A stretch of DNA of 64,000 nt from Caldicellulosiruptor changbaiensis (lineage in GTDB: Bacteria > Bacillota > Thermoanaerobacteria > Caldicellulosiruptorales > Caldicellulosiruptoraceae), in NCBI RefSeq assembly GCF_003999255.1, contig NZ_CP034791.1, positions 2,644,501-2,708,500 on the forward strand. The letters are read 5' to 3'. The notes under the pieces were generated by a model, which saw only the letters and a program-made list of their open reading frames with translations, ran no database searches and was not told where the DNA came from. Of the stretch, positions 50,679 to 59,375 are shown piece by piece (the stretch's first letter is position 1; every line of letters begins with the position of its first letter). Position numbers and translations under genes: made by a program.

Positions 50679-52659
50679 CTTGACTTTGTCAGTTTGAAAC
50701 TCAAAAAGCTTGGGAGGACTGGGATTGACAAAATATGGACCTCAATTTTGTCACTACATCATTTGCTAATACCAATAAATTCTAAGCCTTCCTCATATGT
50801 GATGAAATTTTTCGGCCCCTTTATCTTCATCACATTCAGTATATCTCCAGCTCCTTCTTCTGTCCTTTGCTTTATCAAATATTTCTTCCCTTTTATCTCT
50901 ATTTCAAAAAAGTTCATTGAATCTATTGCTTCCATTATCCTTTCACTACTTATTCCTTTACCTTTTTTCCTCAAAATATATTCCAATGTCCTCTGTAATA
51001 AAAATGCCAAAAAACATATCACAAAATGTCCTTTTATTCTGCTTTCTGTAAAGTGATATATCGGTCGTACTTCTAAACAGCTTTTCATTACTCTGAATGA
51101 CTGTTCTATCTTCCATAAATCGTGATATGCTCCTAAAACTTCTTCTACATCCATATCCTTTTTGCTCGTTTGTATTGCATAATAACCGTCAAACTTCTCA
51201 TCTCGTTTTATCGCTTCCTCATCCAGTACATATTCTTCTGACTTTGATTTCTTCTTCAAATATTTCCTCGCACCTTTTTTCTCTAAGGCTGTTATACTTC
51301 CTTTGTTCTCTAAAAGCTCTTTGGCTTTTGATACCAATCTCTCTCTGTCTTCTTTGTCTTTCTTAGCTCTCTTGCTTGAATACGTTATTATCAGTCTCTC
51401 TTCTATTTTAAACTCTTTACCCTCTTCATCCTTGATAACATTTGTTCTTTCCAATACCTTATATTTGAATTCATCCCCATAAATTTCTTCAGCATTCAAA
51501 CAACTTTTTCCATCAAGCCTTTTATATCCTTCTTGCTCAAATACTTCATCTAAAACTTCTTTACTTGCATTCTTTAATCTGCTTGCTACTATATAATCGT
51601 ATCCCGCTTCTTTTATCATCTTTAAATTTAATCTGCTGTTGAGCCCTTTGTCTGCTACTATCACTATCTTATCTATACTAAATTTTTCCTTCAGTTTCCT
51701 CAGTATCTTTACCATTGTCTTGCTATCTATTGTATTGCCAGGAAAAAGTTCATAACCTATCGGCCTGCCTTCTTTGTCTACCAAAAGCCCTAACACAACC
51801 TGTACTTCATTTATCTTGTTGTCTTTGCTAAAACCAAAATTTTTAAGTTCATCGGCTCTACAACTCTCAAAGTATATTGTCGTCACGTCATAAAAAACTA
51901 CATCAACTACCATCTTAAATAAATCCCTATTTTTCTGATACAGATACGTCTCTAAATCCTCTTTTATACTGTCAAGAAAATCTAAACACCTGTACAACTG
52001 ATTTAAATCTATATCCTCTTCAAATCCAAAATATTTATTTCTCTGATGATAAGTTCTTAGTTTGCTCATAGGTTCTATCAATCTCTGTATGGTCATTAAA
52101 AAACTTACTTTGTCTACATCAAATTTTATCTTTCTCCCTTTTGTTGCTTTCTCTTTTAAAAACTTATCTATTTCAAGTTCTTCCCATAACTTTCTGAATA
52201 CAATGTATCCCCAATTTTTTATAACTGCATCCGATACATCCTCTTCAGATTCAATAGTAACAGCTTCTGTATTCTTAGTAGTTGTTCTTTCAACAATATC
52301 AGATAGTTTTTTTACAATGTTTTTAAAAGCAGGATCACTTTTGAGAAGATCAAGTCTACCAAAATTAAATAACACTCTTTGTTTTACCTTGCCATTTTCA
52401 CGATAGTTTTCGACTAATCTAACATACTGGTAACAGCCAGCATTAGTTATTTTGACAAACATATGGTAACTCCTCAAAGGTATTTTGAGTAATTGTACCA
52501 CAAAATATTCAAAATGTCAAGTATTTATGGCATATTTCAGACTATAATTTGCCACTACAATTTTTAAAATTTTTTATTTTTCTATTCTCAAAACCCGCAT
52601 AAATTAAGACTTTGTTATTTTTTGTTAGCTCAAAAACCCCTCCTAACTGACAAAGTCAA
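50679..52659 (-). mobile_element. IS1634-family insertion sequence with 83-bp target duplication
   Basis: 1981 bp. The ends CTTGACTTTGTCAGTT (50679-50694) and AACTGACAAAGTCAAG (52644-52659) are perfect 16-bp inverted repeats. The element is bracketed by 83-bp perfect direct repeats. IS1634 elements are known for unusually long, variable target duplications, which fits. Confidence 0.93.
50759..52462 (-). CDS. IS1634-family transposase
   Basis: 567 aa from the ATG at 52462 (GAGGAG seven bases upstream; the frame to 52501 starts before the site). Residues ~190-220 hold the first catalytic Asp in VVFYDVTTIYFES. The second is in IVIVADKGLNSRLNLKMIKE (~295), and the Glu is in HDLWKIEQSFRVMKSCLEVR (~470). 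This spacing, with a long beta-rich insertion, is characteristic of IS1634/IS4-type transposases. The frame is intact. The second fru promoter copy at 52692-52720 points into this gene. Confidence 0.93.
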   Translation of the reverse strand: MFVKITNAGCYQYVRLVENYRENGKVKQRVLFNFGRLDLLKSDPAFKNIVKKLSDIVERTTTKNTEAVTIESEEDVSDAVIKNWGYIVFRKLWEELEIDKFLKEKATKGRKIKFDVDKVSFLMTIQRLIEPMSKLRTYHQRNKYFGFEEDIDLNQLYRCLDFLDSIKEDLETYLYQKNRDLFKMVVDVVFYDVTTIYFESCRADELKNFGFSKDNKINEVQVVLGLLVDKEGRPIGYELFPGNTIDSKTMVKILRKLKEKFSIDKIVIVADKGLNSRLNLKMIKEAGYDYIVASRLKNASKEVLDEVFEQEGYKRLDGKSCLNAEEIYGDEFKYKVLERTNVIKDEEGKEFKIEERLIITYSSKRAKKDKEDRERLVSKAKELLENKGSITALEKKGARKYLKKKSKSEEYVLDEEAIKRDEKFDGYYAIQTSKKDMDVEEVLGAYHDLWKIEQSFRVMKSCLEVRPIYHFTESRIKGHFVICFLAFLLQRTLEYILRKKGKGISSERIMEAIDSMNFFEIEIKGKKYLIKQRTEEGAGDILNVMKIKGPKNFITYEEGLEFIGISK

Positions 52660-52742
52660 GTGACTTAATATGCTCATTTGTGATTGATTTTATTATAGGA
52701 TATGAAAGTTTTCTTGTCAAGCTATTTTAAACAAAAATTTTT
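52660..52742 (+). repeat. 83-bp target-site duplication, distal copy
   Basis: Identical to 50596-50678. It carries a second TTGACA-17-TATAAT promoter (52692-52720, minus strand), about 230 nt upstream of the transposase ATG, plus one FruR-type repeat. Beyond it, 52743-53269 shows no gene; the only structure is a hairpin AGGACCGCT/AGCGGCCCT at 52856-52883. Confidence 0.95.
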
Positions 52743-53269
52743 GGCAGACTACATAGAGAAACGTAAAATTTGAACAAAATAAGCGAACTAATATTGTATA
52801 AGGTGTCTATCAAAAAAACTCTAAAGATAGAATAAATTAATTGTGCAAATTAAAAAGGACCGCTGTTCACGCTTAGCGGCCCTTGAATTTGTATTATTTC
52901 TGTATTAGGTCAACTTTCCATTAAATTATAATCTTGTCAATATTAAAAAACATATAAGAACATACTAACAAAAACCTCTTTTTATGTTAACTTATCCCTG
53001 GAAATTTCTATGCAAATTTTATCCTGTATTTTTAGAATGTCAAAATCGTTTTTTGATATATTATTTCGCCAATTTTCTGGCATAAACTATATTTTTCTTT
53101 AAATTGCCTAGATTTTCCCCAATTTTCTCGACTTATAATAAAACAGCTTTTTGCTCAATTAGAAGTTATATTAGAAAATATCTTAGTGTAAAATATTCGC
53201 AGGCTTCAAGACAAAAAAGTAGCCTCTTCCTCTTGGTAATAGAGAGACAATGAGTTAAATAGTAATAAT

Positions 53270-53975
53270 TTGAAAATCAGAAAAATATCCTTCCGCCCCT
53301 AATTCACTTAAAACTTTTCCAAGCTCGCTAAATTCATTTCCATTGTCTCTCGTCACACTCTTGAAAATTTCATTTAATTTGTCTTCCAATATTCCCCTGA
53401 AGCTTTATAAACAAATCTCCGACAAGAAAGCTTTCTTTGCTCGATATCACAAAAATCATTCTAAATCGTGTTTTCCTCCCTGTTAGAGTAACCAATGCAC
53501 TCTCTGAAGAACGCATGCCGACAAGAAGTATTCTTCTCCCAATGTCCAAACTCTTTCCTGTTATTTGCAGCTTCTTTCCTTTTTTCTATACTCTTGCCCC
53601 TGGGTTTGATTTTTGCTACTCTGGGTTTTGTTTTCCTTGGCTTCAATCTAACTTTAATTGGCAAATCTATGTTTCTTACTTTCAAAAGCCCTTTTCCTAT
53701 CCAGTTGTACAAAGTCTTTGTGCAAACCATCTCTTCTTTGCTAAGTCTAAGTTCCTGCCAACACTGTCCAACCACTGCATTCTCAGTACCGTATCTTCTT
53801 CAGTATCTTATCTACTGCAAATTTCAAAAATTTTCTATTTACAAAAGTTTACTTTTCCTGCCACACTTTGCCCTTTTTCTCATACACAACTTTAGCTGTC
53901 TGAGCAAAGTATTTTTCAAATGTACTCAGGTCGGTTCTAATCCTTTTTTAATTGTTTTTTGTAACAAAATCTATA
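53270..53975 (-). pseudogene. IS30-family transposase remnant
   Basis: Fragments across frames spell an IS30 transposase: RAKCGRKSKLL near 53880; then EEMVCTKTLYNWIGKGLLKV, RNIDLPIKVRLKPRKTKPR and NNRKEFGHWE between 53775 and 53530; then ESALVTLTGRKTRFRMIFV and ECDERQWK further on, with stops and frameshifts between them. Neither inverted repeats nor a complete C-terminus were found. Confidence 0.75.
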
Positions 53976-54093
53976 CGCCTTCTTTAAGTATAAAGTCTTA
54001 CCAAGCCAATTTTCTAATATGGTAAAGAGTAAAAAGTTTGTGGTATAATTATTAAAGAGAAAAGTTTGTGTTTTGAGCAAAGGTGGGTATAAG

Positions 54094-54669
54094 TTGGAAG
54101 TAAGTTTCCCCAATAAATATGAGTATTACACTTATGAAGAATTTTTGACCCTCCAAAAAGAGGAAACCCGATTTAAAATTGAATATGACAATGGTTTTAT
54201 CTTTTCTATGGCCCCTGCTCACCCAAACCATGATAGAGTAAAGAACAAAATTGCAACAGCGTTTATAAATCATCTTGGATTTGGTGGTATGTGTGAAGTT
54301 TTCACAAGTGATATTGCTGTTGTTTTTGAAAATCAAGATGAAATTTATGAATTTCAACCAGATATAATGGTATGTTGTAATCCCAAACTTTTTCATGGGC
54401 CTAAATACAAGGGAATTCCTCGCCTGGTTGTTGAAATACTTTCATATTCGACAGAGCATCGTGACAGAACTATTAAACTGTCTGTGTATGAGAAATTTCA
54501 AGTACCTGAGTACTGGATAGTTGACATTTCAAATGAGTGCATTGAAGTTTACAGCAACAATATTAATGGAAAGTATTGCTCTATAAATAAATTCAAAAAA
54601 GGTATGACAATAAAGGTATTTGATAGCCTTGTTTTGGATGTTAATGAAATATTTAGTGTGATAAAATAA
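54094..54669 (+). CDS. Uma2-family (DUF820) restriction-endonuclease-fold protein
   Basis: 191 aa from the TTG at 54094, six bases after AGGTGGG. The PD-(D/E)XK-type core is visible: YEEFLTLQKEETRFKIEYDN (N-terminal Glu region), HPNHDRVKNKIATAFINHL, FQPDIMVCCNP (catalytic Asp, ~90), GIPRLVVEILSYSTEHRDRT (E-x-loop, ~108) and YEKFQVPEYWIVDI. Uma2 proteins are widespread, often in many copies, and their function is not settled. It is a single gene with its own terminator. Confidence 0.88.
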   Translation: MEVSFPNKYEYYTYEEFLTLQKEETRFKIEYDNGFIFSMAPAHPNHDRVKNKIATAFINHLGFGGMCEVFTSDIAVVFENQDEIYEFQPDIMVCCNPKLFHGPKYKGIPRLVVEILSYSTEHRDRTIKLSVYEKFQVPEYWIVDISNECIEVYSNNINGKYCSINKFKKGMTIKVFDSLVLDVNEIFSVIK

Positions 54670-54687
54670 GATGTAAAAAAATGGAAT

Positions 54688-54741
54688 GGGACTTTCCTAA
54701 TTTAAGGTGCTATTCTATCTGGAAAGGAAAGTCCCTTTTGT
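54688..54741 (+). terminator. Terminator after the Uma2 gene
   Basis: GGGACTTTCC (54688-54697) pairs with GGAAAGTCCC (54726-54735), then TTTTGTTG. Confidence 0.8.
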
Positions 54742-54770
54742 TGCATTAATTTGCCTGCTCTCTTAAAATT

Positions 54771-54935
54771 TCAACCTTTCAAAAGTTTCATGAACTGTGA
54801 AAGTGCATCTTTGAAGTATGAAATGTCAAGCTCGAGGGTGGTCGTATTGGTTTCATTGAGTACTTTTTCAACCACAAATTTTTTCATGTAAAAGCTTGCA
54901 CCTTCCAAAAAAATGCCGATTATCAGAGAGTTCAC
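54771..54935 (-). pseudogene. Short reading frame, probably the 3' remnant of a lost gene
   Basis: 54 codons from a GTG (54935): NSLIIGIFLEGASFYMKKFV, then VEKVLNETNTTTLELDISYF and KDALSQFMKLLKG. The amino-acid composition is protein-like and the frame also stays open upstream of the GTG. The ribosome site is too close to the GTG. A TetR-like C-terminal domain is one possibility; I cannot assign it. Confidence 0.35.
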
Positions 54936-54943
54936 ATCCTCTC

Positions 54944-55516
54944 TTATAAAGTATTTTCAATTATAAAGTTGTATTTTTCTTTAATATCATCTTCAGAAAA
55001 CTTATTTTTCTTTATCTCTTTCACACCGCGGACAACCTCATTTTGAGTAGGAAGTTTGAAATAAAAATTTTGATAAGACTTTATATAATACAAAATAGTG
55101 GACAACAGCTCCAATTGCGTCGGCGTAAAGTCTTTCAGCTTGTTTATAATGCGATCAATTGTTTCCTTGTAATTCATAATATAGTCGTTATACTTCTTTA
55201 TCAAATATTCTGCACTCTCTGTTACTCTGTATACAGATTTTTCCTTTTTTTCTTTGCCTGAATATTGATCTCTAATAACTCCCTCTACTAATAATTCGTC
55301 CATCTTATCATAAAGTTCAATGGAAAATGGTCCATATGTATACAGTTCGTAGTTGAAATCAAATGGAACACCACTTTTTTTAAGAAAATAACATAATTTT
55401 TGAATAATTGTTCTCCCTAAGGGGATTTTAGACACCTCTGTCCATTTCTTTATGACATATGCCAGTAAAGCATCTTCTTTGTTGTCGCATAAATAAAGCT
55501 TATATTTTTTTTCCAT
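54944..55516 (-). CDS. YwgA-like winged-helix protein (SocA/Panacea-related), partner of the HD hydrolase
   Basis: 190 aa from the ATG at 55516 (GGAGG ten bases upstream). The core SKIPLGRTIIQKLCYFLKKS, VPFDFNYELYTYGPFSIELY and DKMDELLVEGVIRDQ matches the pattern of Bacillus YwgA and the wider SocA/Panacea (DUF4065) fold, in which many members neutralise toxins. A helical C-terminal half follows (~115-190). It overlaps the 3' end of the HD gene by 17 nt, so the two are made together. It could control or neutralise the hydrolase; that is inference. Confidence 0.65.
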   Translation of the reverse strand: MEKKYKLYLCDNKEDALLAYVIKKWTEVSKIPLGRTIIQKLCYFLKKSGVPFDFNYELYTYGPFSIELYDKMDELLVEGVIRDQYSGKEKKEKSVYRVTESAEYLIKKYNDYIMNYKETIDRIINKLKDFTPTQLELLSTILYYIKSYQNFYFKLPTQNEVVRGVKEIKKNKFSEDDIKEKYNFIIENTL

Positions 55517-56804
55517 TATCAAATGACCTCCTTATTTCCTCTGCCTTTTTTATCAACTTCCTTATTTCGCTTTCTTTCATTCTTTCATATTTCTTATCTT
55601 TGTAAGCCACGTATATTCTAGTGTTTAAAAAATTCTTAGGTATATTTCGGATAATAAGCGATTCATCAGTCAATATATAAGGTCGATTATTTCTTAACAC
55701 ATAGAATTTCTCACCCACGTTTTCTCTTTTCTGGGACTCTCTTACCAGGAAATTGTGAATTTTCCCTCTTGTTTCTCTTAAAATAAATTCATAATCTGAA
55801 AATTCTTCTTGTAAAGTGTCAAACACCTTCTTAGCATTTATTAGTTGAGGAAGATCGCAAAAATCAGACGTTTCAAATATTACTGAATGTTGCTTTCTAA
55901 ATTTTATCCTGTGAGCAAATTCATATAAGTGGTTATTTCCTTCTCTTACAGTATTCTCAATAAAGTTTAAAACAGATATATCATTGTATCTTGTAATATC
56001 GATCAAATTTTTTACAAATAGATTATACCATTCCCGCATAACGTGAGACAAATAATAGTCGTAGATTTTTCGTGTCTTGTGGCAATAAACTTGTGCAAAC
56101 ATATAAAATCGGGCAAGTATCATTGATTCAAGCGCATGAATACCACCATGTTCTATGCACAAATCATAACCGCCACTTTCTGATTCTATTATGTCTAGAC
56201 AATCTATTATTCTTTGCCAATCATATCGTCCATATTCAACCCCACAGTATATAGAGTCTCTTAACAAATAGTCCATTCTGTCTGCATCTAAAGAACCACT
56301 TATTATCCTTTTCAAAATTGTTAGGTTTTTCACTATCTCTTCCTTCGACAATATGTTTATTATAACCTCTGTGATACCTTCAAAAAACGTTTTATCCAAA
56401 ATTGGTTTCAAATATTTAATGATTTCAATTGTAACATGCTCATGCTTTACTCCTTCAGGTAATACTTCCTCACCAACATGAGAGAAAGGTAAATGTCCAA
56501 CATCATGAAGTAATGCCGAAAGTCTCAAGATTTGTTTAGCCTCTTTTATTGACAACCCAATTTGTAAAAAATTGCATCTTAAGATTTTCTTTCGCTTAAC
56601 GCACAACCTGTCAAATATGCGACTTGCAAGTTCCATTACTCCTAAGGAATGCTCAAACCTTGAATGAAGCGCCCCGGGATACACATAGTAGGTTAATGCA
56701 AGTTGTTTTACATATCTAAGCCTCTGAAATTCGTATAAATCAATAATCTTTCTTTCCTTTTCGTTTATTTCAATAAAACCTAAAACTGCATCCCTTATGT
56801 ACAT
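55500..56804 (-). CDS. SAMHD1-like HD-domain phosphohydrolase (YwfO/COG1078 type)
   Basis: 434 aa from the ATG at 56804; a good promoter (56836-56864) lies inside the longer frame, ruling out the upstream start. HD signature residues: His/Arg in HSRFEHSLGVMELASRIFD (~50), the His-Asp pair in LSALLHDVGHLPFSH (~98), and the third-ligand Asp in SLDADRMDYLLRDSIYCG (~185). This is the metal site and layout of deoxynucleoside-triphosphate triphosphohydrolases related to SAMHD1 and Enterococcus EF1143. Such enzymes deplete dNTPs and some limit phages. It is the first gene of a two-gene operon with the YwgA-like protein. Confidence 0.85.
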   Translation of the reverse strand: MYIRDAVLGFIEINEKERKIIDLYEFQRLRYVKQLALTYYVYPGALHSRFEHSLGVMELASRIFDRLCVKRKKILRCNFLQIGLSIKEAKQILRLSALLHDVGHLPFSHVGEEVLPEGVKHEHVTIEIIKYLKPILDKTFFEGITEVIINILSKEEIVKNLTILKRIISGSLDADRMDYLLRDSIYCGVEYGRYDWQRIIDCLDIIESESGGYDLCIEHGGIHALESMILARFYMFAQVYCHKTRKIYDYYLSHVMREWYNLFVKNLIDITRYNDISVLNFIENTVREGNNHLYEFAHRIKFRKQHSVIFETSDFCDLPQLINAKKVFDTLQEEFSDYEFILRETRGKIHNFLVRESQKRENVGEKFYVLRNNRPYILTDESLIIRNIPKNFLNTRIYVAYKDKKYERMKESEIRKLIKKAEEIRRSFDNGKKI

Positions 56805-56835
56805 CGTTATTACCGTTTCTTCGTGATATGAGATT

Positions 56836-56864
56836 ATTATAACCAAAAATATGTTTGCTGTAAA
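56836..56864 (-). promoter_or_regulatory. Promoter of the HD/YwgA-like operon
   Basis: On the complement TTTACA (56859-56864), 17 nt and TATAAT (56836-56841). The start point would be about 25 nt before the ATG at 56804, leaving a very short leader with only a weak ribosome site. Confidence 0.7.
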
Positions 56865-57017
56865 GACAAATTTTAGAATTCCCTTCTTATTTTTAAACAA
56901 TTCCAAATGTTAGAAGAAATAAAAACTCTTTGGTTATAAAAAGAGGGATATAAAAAGAATCTCTTCTATATTCTTTATACATTCCTAAATCATTCATCTA
57001 TAAACCACTTTCTATTT

Positions 57018-57150
57018 TTAATTTGCAATCTCTTTTCGAAGCTTTCTTATCTCATCAATTTTAAGCTCGGTACGCTCTGCTATTTCAACATCACTATAGC
57101 CTTTTTGATATATCATCCTTAGCTTTGTAAATTCTCTAATGATTCCTTTA
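57018..57150 (-). pseudogene. C-terminal remnant resembling a Rpn/PD-(D/E)XK protein tail
   Basis: The complement encodes IREFTKLRMIYQKGYSDVEI, then AERTELKIDEIRKLRKEIAN and a stop, without a start codon or upstream domain. Such tails (helix, then SDxEIAxxTxLxxxEIxxLR) end many recombination-promoting or Uma2-like nucleases. The rest of 56942-57258 shows no gene. Confidence 0.45.
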
Positions 57151-57258
57151 TTTAATCTTAAGTATTAAATTTTTTTATCTTTATTTCTATCAACAGTCTT
57201 TAAAACTTGAATCATACCTCATCATGTTCGGTTAATTCAATTCTTTTTTATCTCAAGT

Positions 57259-58062
57259 TTATTTAATAGATTGCCAGTTTTTTAGGTTATTGTAGTTTTT
57301 TACAACATCTATATAGGCACTAATCATTCTATCTATAGAGAAAAGAGTTGATATTAGTAAAAACATTATCTCTTTTAAATCTTTTGCACAAGCCAATTTA
57401 TATACTATGTATGCAATATTTACCAACGTTGCTGCAAACCACAAATAAAATTTCTTAAAATAAATATAGTATTGTGCTTCGATATCATTATAATACAAAA
57501 AACCGTAACTATCTTTGACTACCGTACTACTTAAAAACAAAAATATTATCCATACGCACAACATTGGATATGTATATTTTTCAATTGTTACCCTAATACC
57601 AAATGTAATTAATAATTGTATGCTTGTAATTACACCTAATATAACAATTATCAAAGCTAATAGAACCTTTCTTCTTAATTCTCTCAAAAGTATACCAATT
57701 TTCTTATCTATAAATATTTTAAAACCATAAAACAATGCACACAACTCATTAAGTAGAATTTTCAATGCATCTCCATTGGATATAAAGTCTCTCTTAAGAT
57801 AAACGTTTATAAACATCAGTGTTAAAGAAACAAAAAATATATCTATACATAAATCACTGATATTATTTATATAATGATTATTCGATAAGCCATTGATAAC
57901 AAATATTACAAATAAAATAAACATTCCTATTATAAAGAAAATTAAAAAGGTAATTAAGCTAAATATAATTAATTGCTTTATTCCCATTAAAAATTTTTCA
58001 ATGGAATTACGCAAAGAGCGTATTTTGCGGTAAAAAAAGTTTTTAAACCAACTTACAACCAT
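57259..58062 (-). CDS. Orphan membrane protein of unknown function
   Basis: 267 aa with about six spans (for example LIIFSLITFLIFFIIGMFIL, VLLALIIVILGVITSIQLLI, YPMLCVWIIFLFLSS). A basic N-terminus (YRKIRSLRNSIEKF) keeps it inside. No family is recognised. AGGTGG precedes the ATG. Its base composition is even more AT-rich than its neighbours', and it sits alone between gene fragments and a toxin-antitoxin pair, which suggests acquired DNA. Confidence 0.6.
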   Translation of the reverse strand: MVVSWFKNFFYRKIRSLRNSIEKFLMGIKQLIIFSLITFLIFFIIGMFILFVIFVINGLSNNHYINNISDLCIDIFFVSLTLMFINVYLKRDFISNGDALKILLNELCALFYGFKIFIDKKIGILLRELRRKVLLALIIVILGVITSIQLLITFGIRVTIEKYTYPMLCVWIIFLFLSSTVVKDSYGFLYYNDIEAQYYIYFKKFYLWFAATLVNIAYIVYKLACAKDLKEIMFLLISTLFSIDRMISAYIDVVKNYNNLKNWQSIK

Positions 58063-58499
58063 CAGGTAACCACCTCTTTTTCAGGTGACTTACATATGCC
58101 GAAAACTTTTTCCCAGAATTTGAGAACAGAAGATATATTACTATTGTAAGGTAGAGCTGAAAGTCTCTTTTTTTCCTTTTTAATTATTATCTAACAATAC
58201 CTTTTCAAAATTCTAAATAACTTACTTTATATATTTTTTGCTTAATTTATCAAGCAATTTATCCACTAACTTTGTGATACCCAAGAAATGTTCAGATCTT
58301 TGTGGTTTTCCGCAAGATTGACTTTCAAAAAGTTTCTTATTCTAATTTTTTATTAGAAAGTATCGAATAGAAAACAAACTTTATACTCTGTCTATCCAAC
58401 ATTGAATATATTGTACTTAATGTGATTTCATAATTTCTAATAATAACCATTATCAGGAACGTCTTATAATACGAACCCTCTGTTAAACATAGGTTATTT
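58063..58499. other. Intergenic region without a convincing gene
   Basis: 437 bp. The only protein-like piece is a startless minus-strand frame near 58226-58335 ending in HFLGITKLVDKLLDKLSKKY, perhaps a lost gene's tail. No promoter or terminator is clear. Confidence 0.4.
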
Positions 58500-58838
58500 T
58501 TACAGTCCCAATAGAATCTTTATCTTCTCCTCCAGTTCTCTTAACTTTTCATCAGACAATCTTCCTATTTTCTTTACAAGCCTTTCTTTTGAAATTGACC
58601 GTATATCTTCTGGTTTTGCAAATGACACTCTGTCAAGACCACTTTCTTTTGGTTGTATTTTTACATGCAGAGGTATATTCTTGTTTTTGGTCGTAATTGG
58701 CACAATAACCACTAAATCAGCAGGACAAGAATTGAACTCATCAACTGAAACTATTACCGCTGGCCGAACACCACTTTGCTCATGTCCCCGTGTTGGGTTT
58801 AAATCCACAAGCCATATTTCTCCTCTTCTTGCACTCAT
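58500..58838 (-). CDS. mazF: MazF/PemK-type endoribonuclease toxin
   Basis: 112 aa. Family motifs are RRGEIWLVDLNPTRGHEQSG, RPAVIVSVDEFN, VVIVPITTKNKN and SGLDRVSFAKPEDIRSISKE. Arg of VRPAVIV and Thr of PITT are the catalytic positions in relatives. MazF cuts mRNA at short sites until held by its antitoxin. Its ATG shares one base with the antitoxin's stop, the usual coupled arrangement. Confidence 0.93.
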   Translation of the reverse strand: MSARRGEIWLVDLNPTRGHEQSGVRPAVIVSVDEFNSCPADLVVIVPITTKNKNIPLHVKIQPKESGLDRVSFAKPEDIRSISKERLVKKIGRLSDEKLRELEEKIKILLGL

Positions 58839-59086
58839 TATTCAATCCCATCCTGCAATGTATTTTCCCACAGTTGTCTTTCTTCAACTTCTTCCTGCCA
58901 CAGCTTACTGTTTTCTTTAAGAACTGCAAAAGCTTCAGCAGTAGCTGAAAGTAAAATTTTCCTTTTGTATTCTGCAAGGGCTTCCTGAATTATTTTTTGC
59001 ATTGGTTGATTGAGCTGCTCTGAAAGTTTCTTTAAACTTTTATATGTTTCAACATCCACTCTTACTGTTGTCGTGTTATTTGCCAT
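58838..59086 (-). CDS. Antitoxin of the MazF toxin (ribbon-helix-helix type)
   Basis: 82 aa from the ATG at 59086 (AAGGTGAT upstream; earlier in-frame starts overlap that site). The N-terminal ribbon-helix-helix TTTVRVDVETYKSLKKLSEQ then PMQKIIQEALAEYKRKIL binds DNA for autoregulation. The acidic C-terminal tail with Trp residues (NSKLWQEEVEERQLWENTLQ) should wrap the toxin. The fold is CopG/MetJ-like rather than classical MazE. Confidence 0.88.
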   Translation of the reverse strand: MANNTTTVRVDVETYKSLKKLSEQLNQPMQKIIQEALAEYKRKILLSATAEAFAVLKENSKLWQEEVEERQLWENTLQDGIE

Positions 59087-59310
59087 AATCATCACCTTGT
59101 AGATTAATTTATCTACTTAATAGTATACTGAATTGAAAAAATTTTTTCAAACAAAAATATTAATCTTACTAAGATAATCAAACAGCAAGCTCAATTTTAC
59201 TGATCAAAATTTTATACTTCAAAAAACTAAGGGACTGACGTGAACTACCATCCATCTGAAAAATCGGTTATAAAAAAGGAATACATCAAGTTGTTGTATT
59301 TAACAAAAAT

Positions 59311-59350
59311 AAGGGACTGTGCCAAAAAATTTGGAACAGTCCCTTTTACC
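59311..59350. terminator. Terminator downstream of the SLH gene
   Basis: AAGGGACTGT (59311-59320) pairs with ACAGTCCCTT (59336-59345), flanked by T-rich sequence on both strands. It ends the minus-strand SLH transcript. In 59087-59310 I see nothing else. Confidence 0.75.
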
Positions 59351-59375
59351 ATAAGCCAATTAAATAAATATTTTT

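Noticed and set aside
52856-52883. Hairpin AGGACCGCT/AGCGGCCCT as a terminator
   Set aside because: The stem has an A-C mismatch, only a short T-run follows and no gene ends nearby; kept only as a note in the distal repeat entry.
56805-56906. N-terminal extension of the HD protein with a hydrophobic stretch
   Set aside because: A TTTACA-17-TATAAT promoter lies inside it, so the transcript begins downstream; related enzymes start at the MYIRDA-like position.
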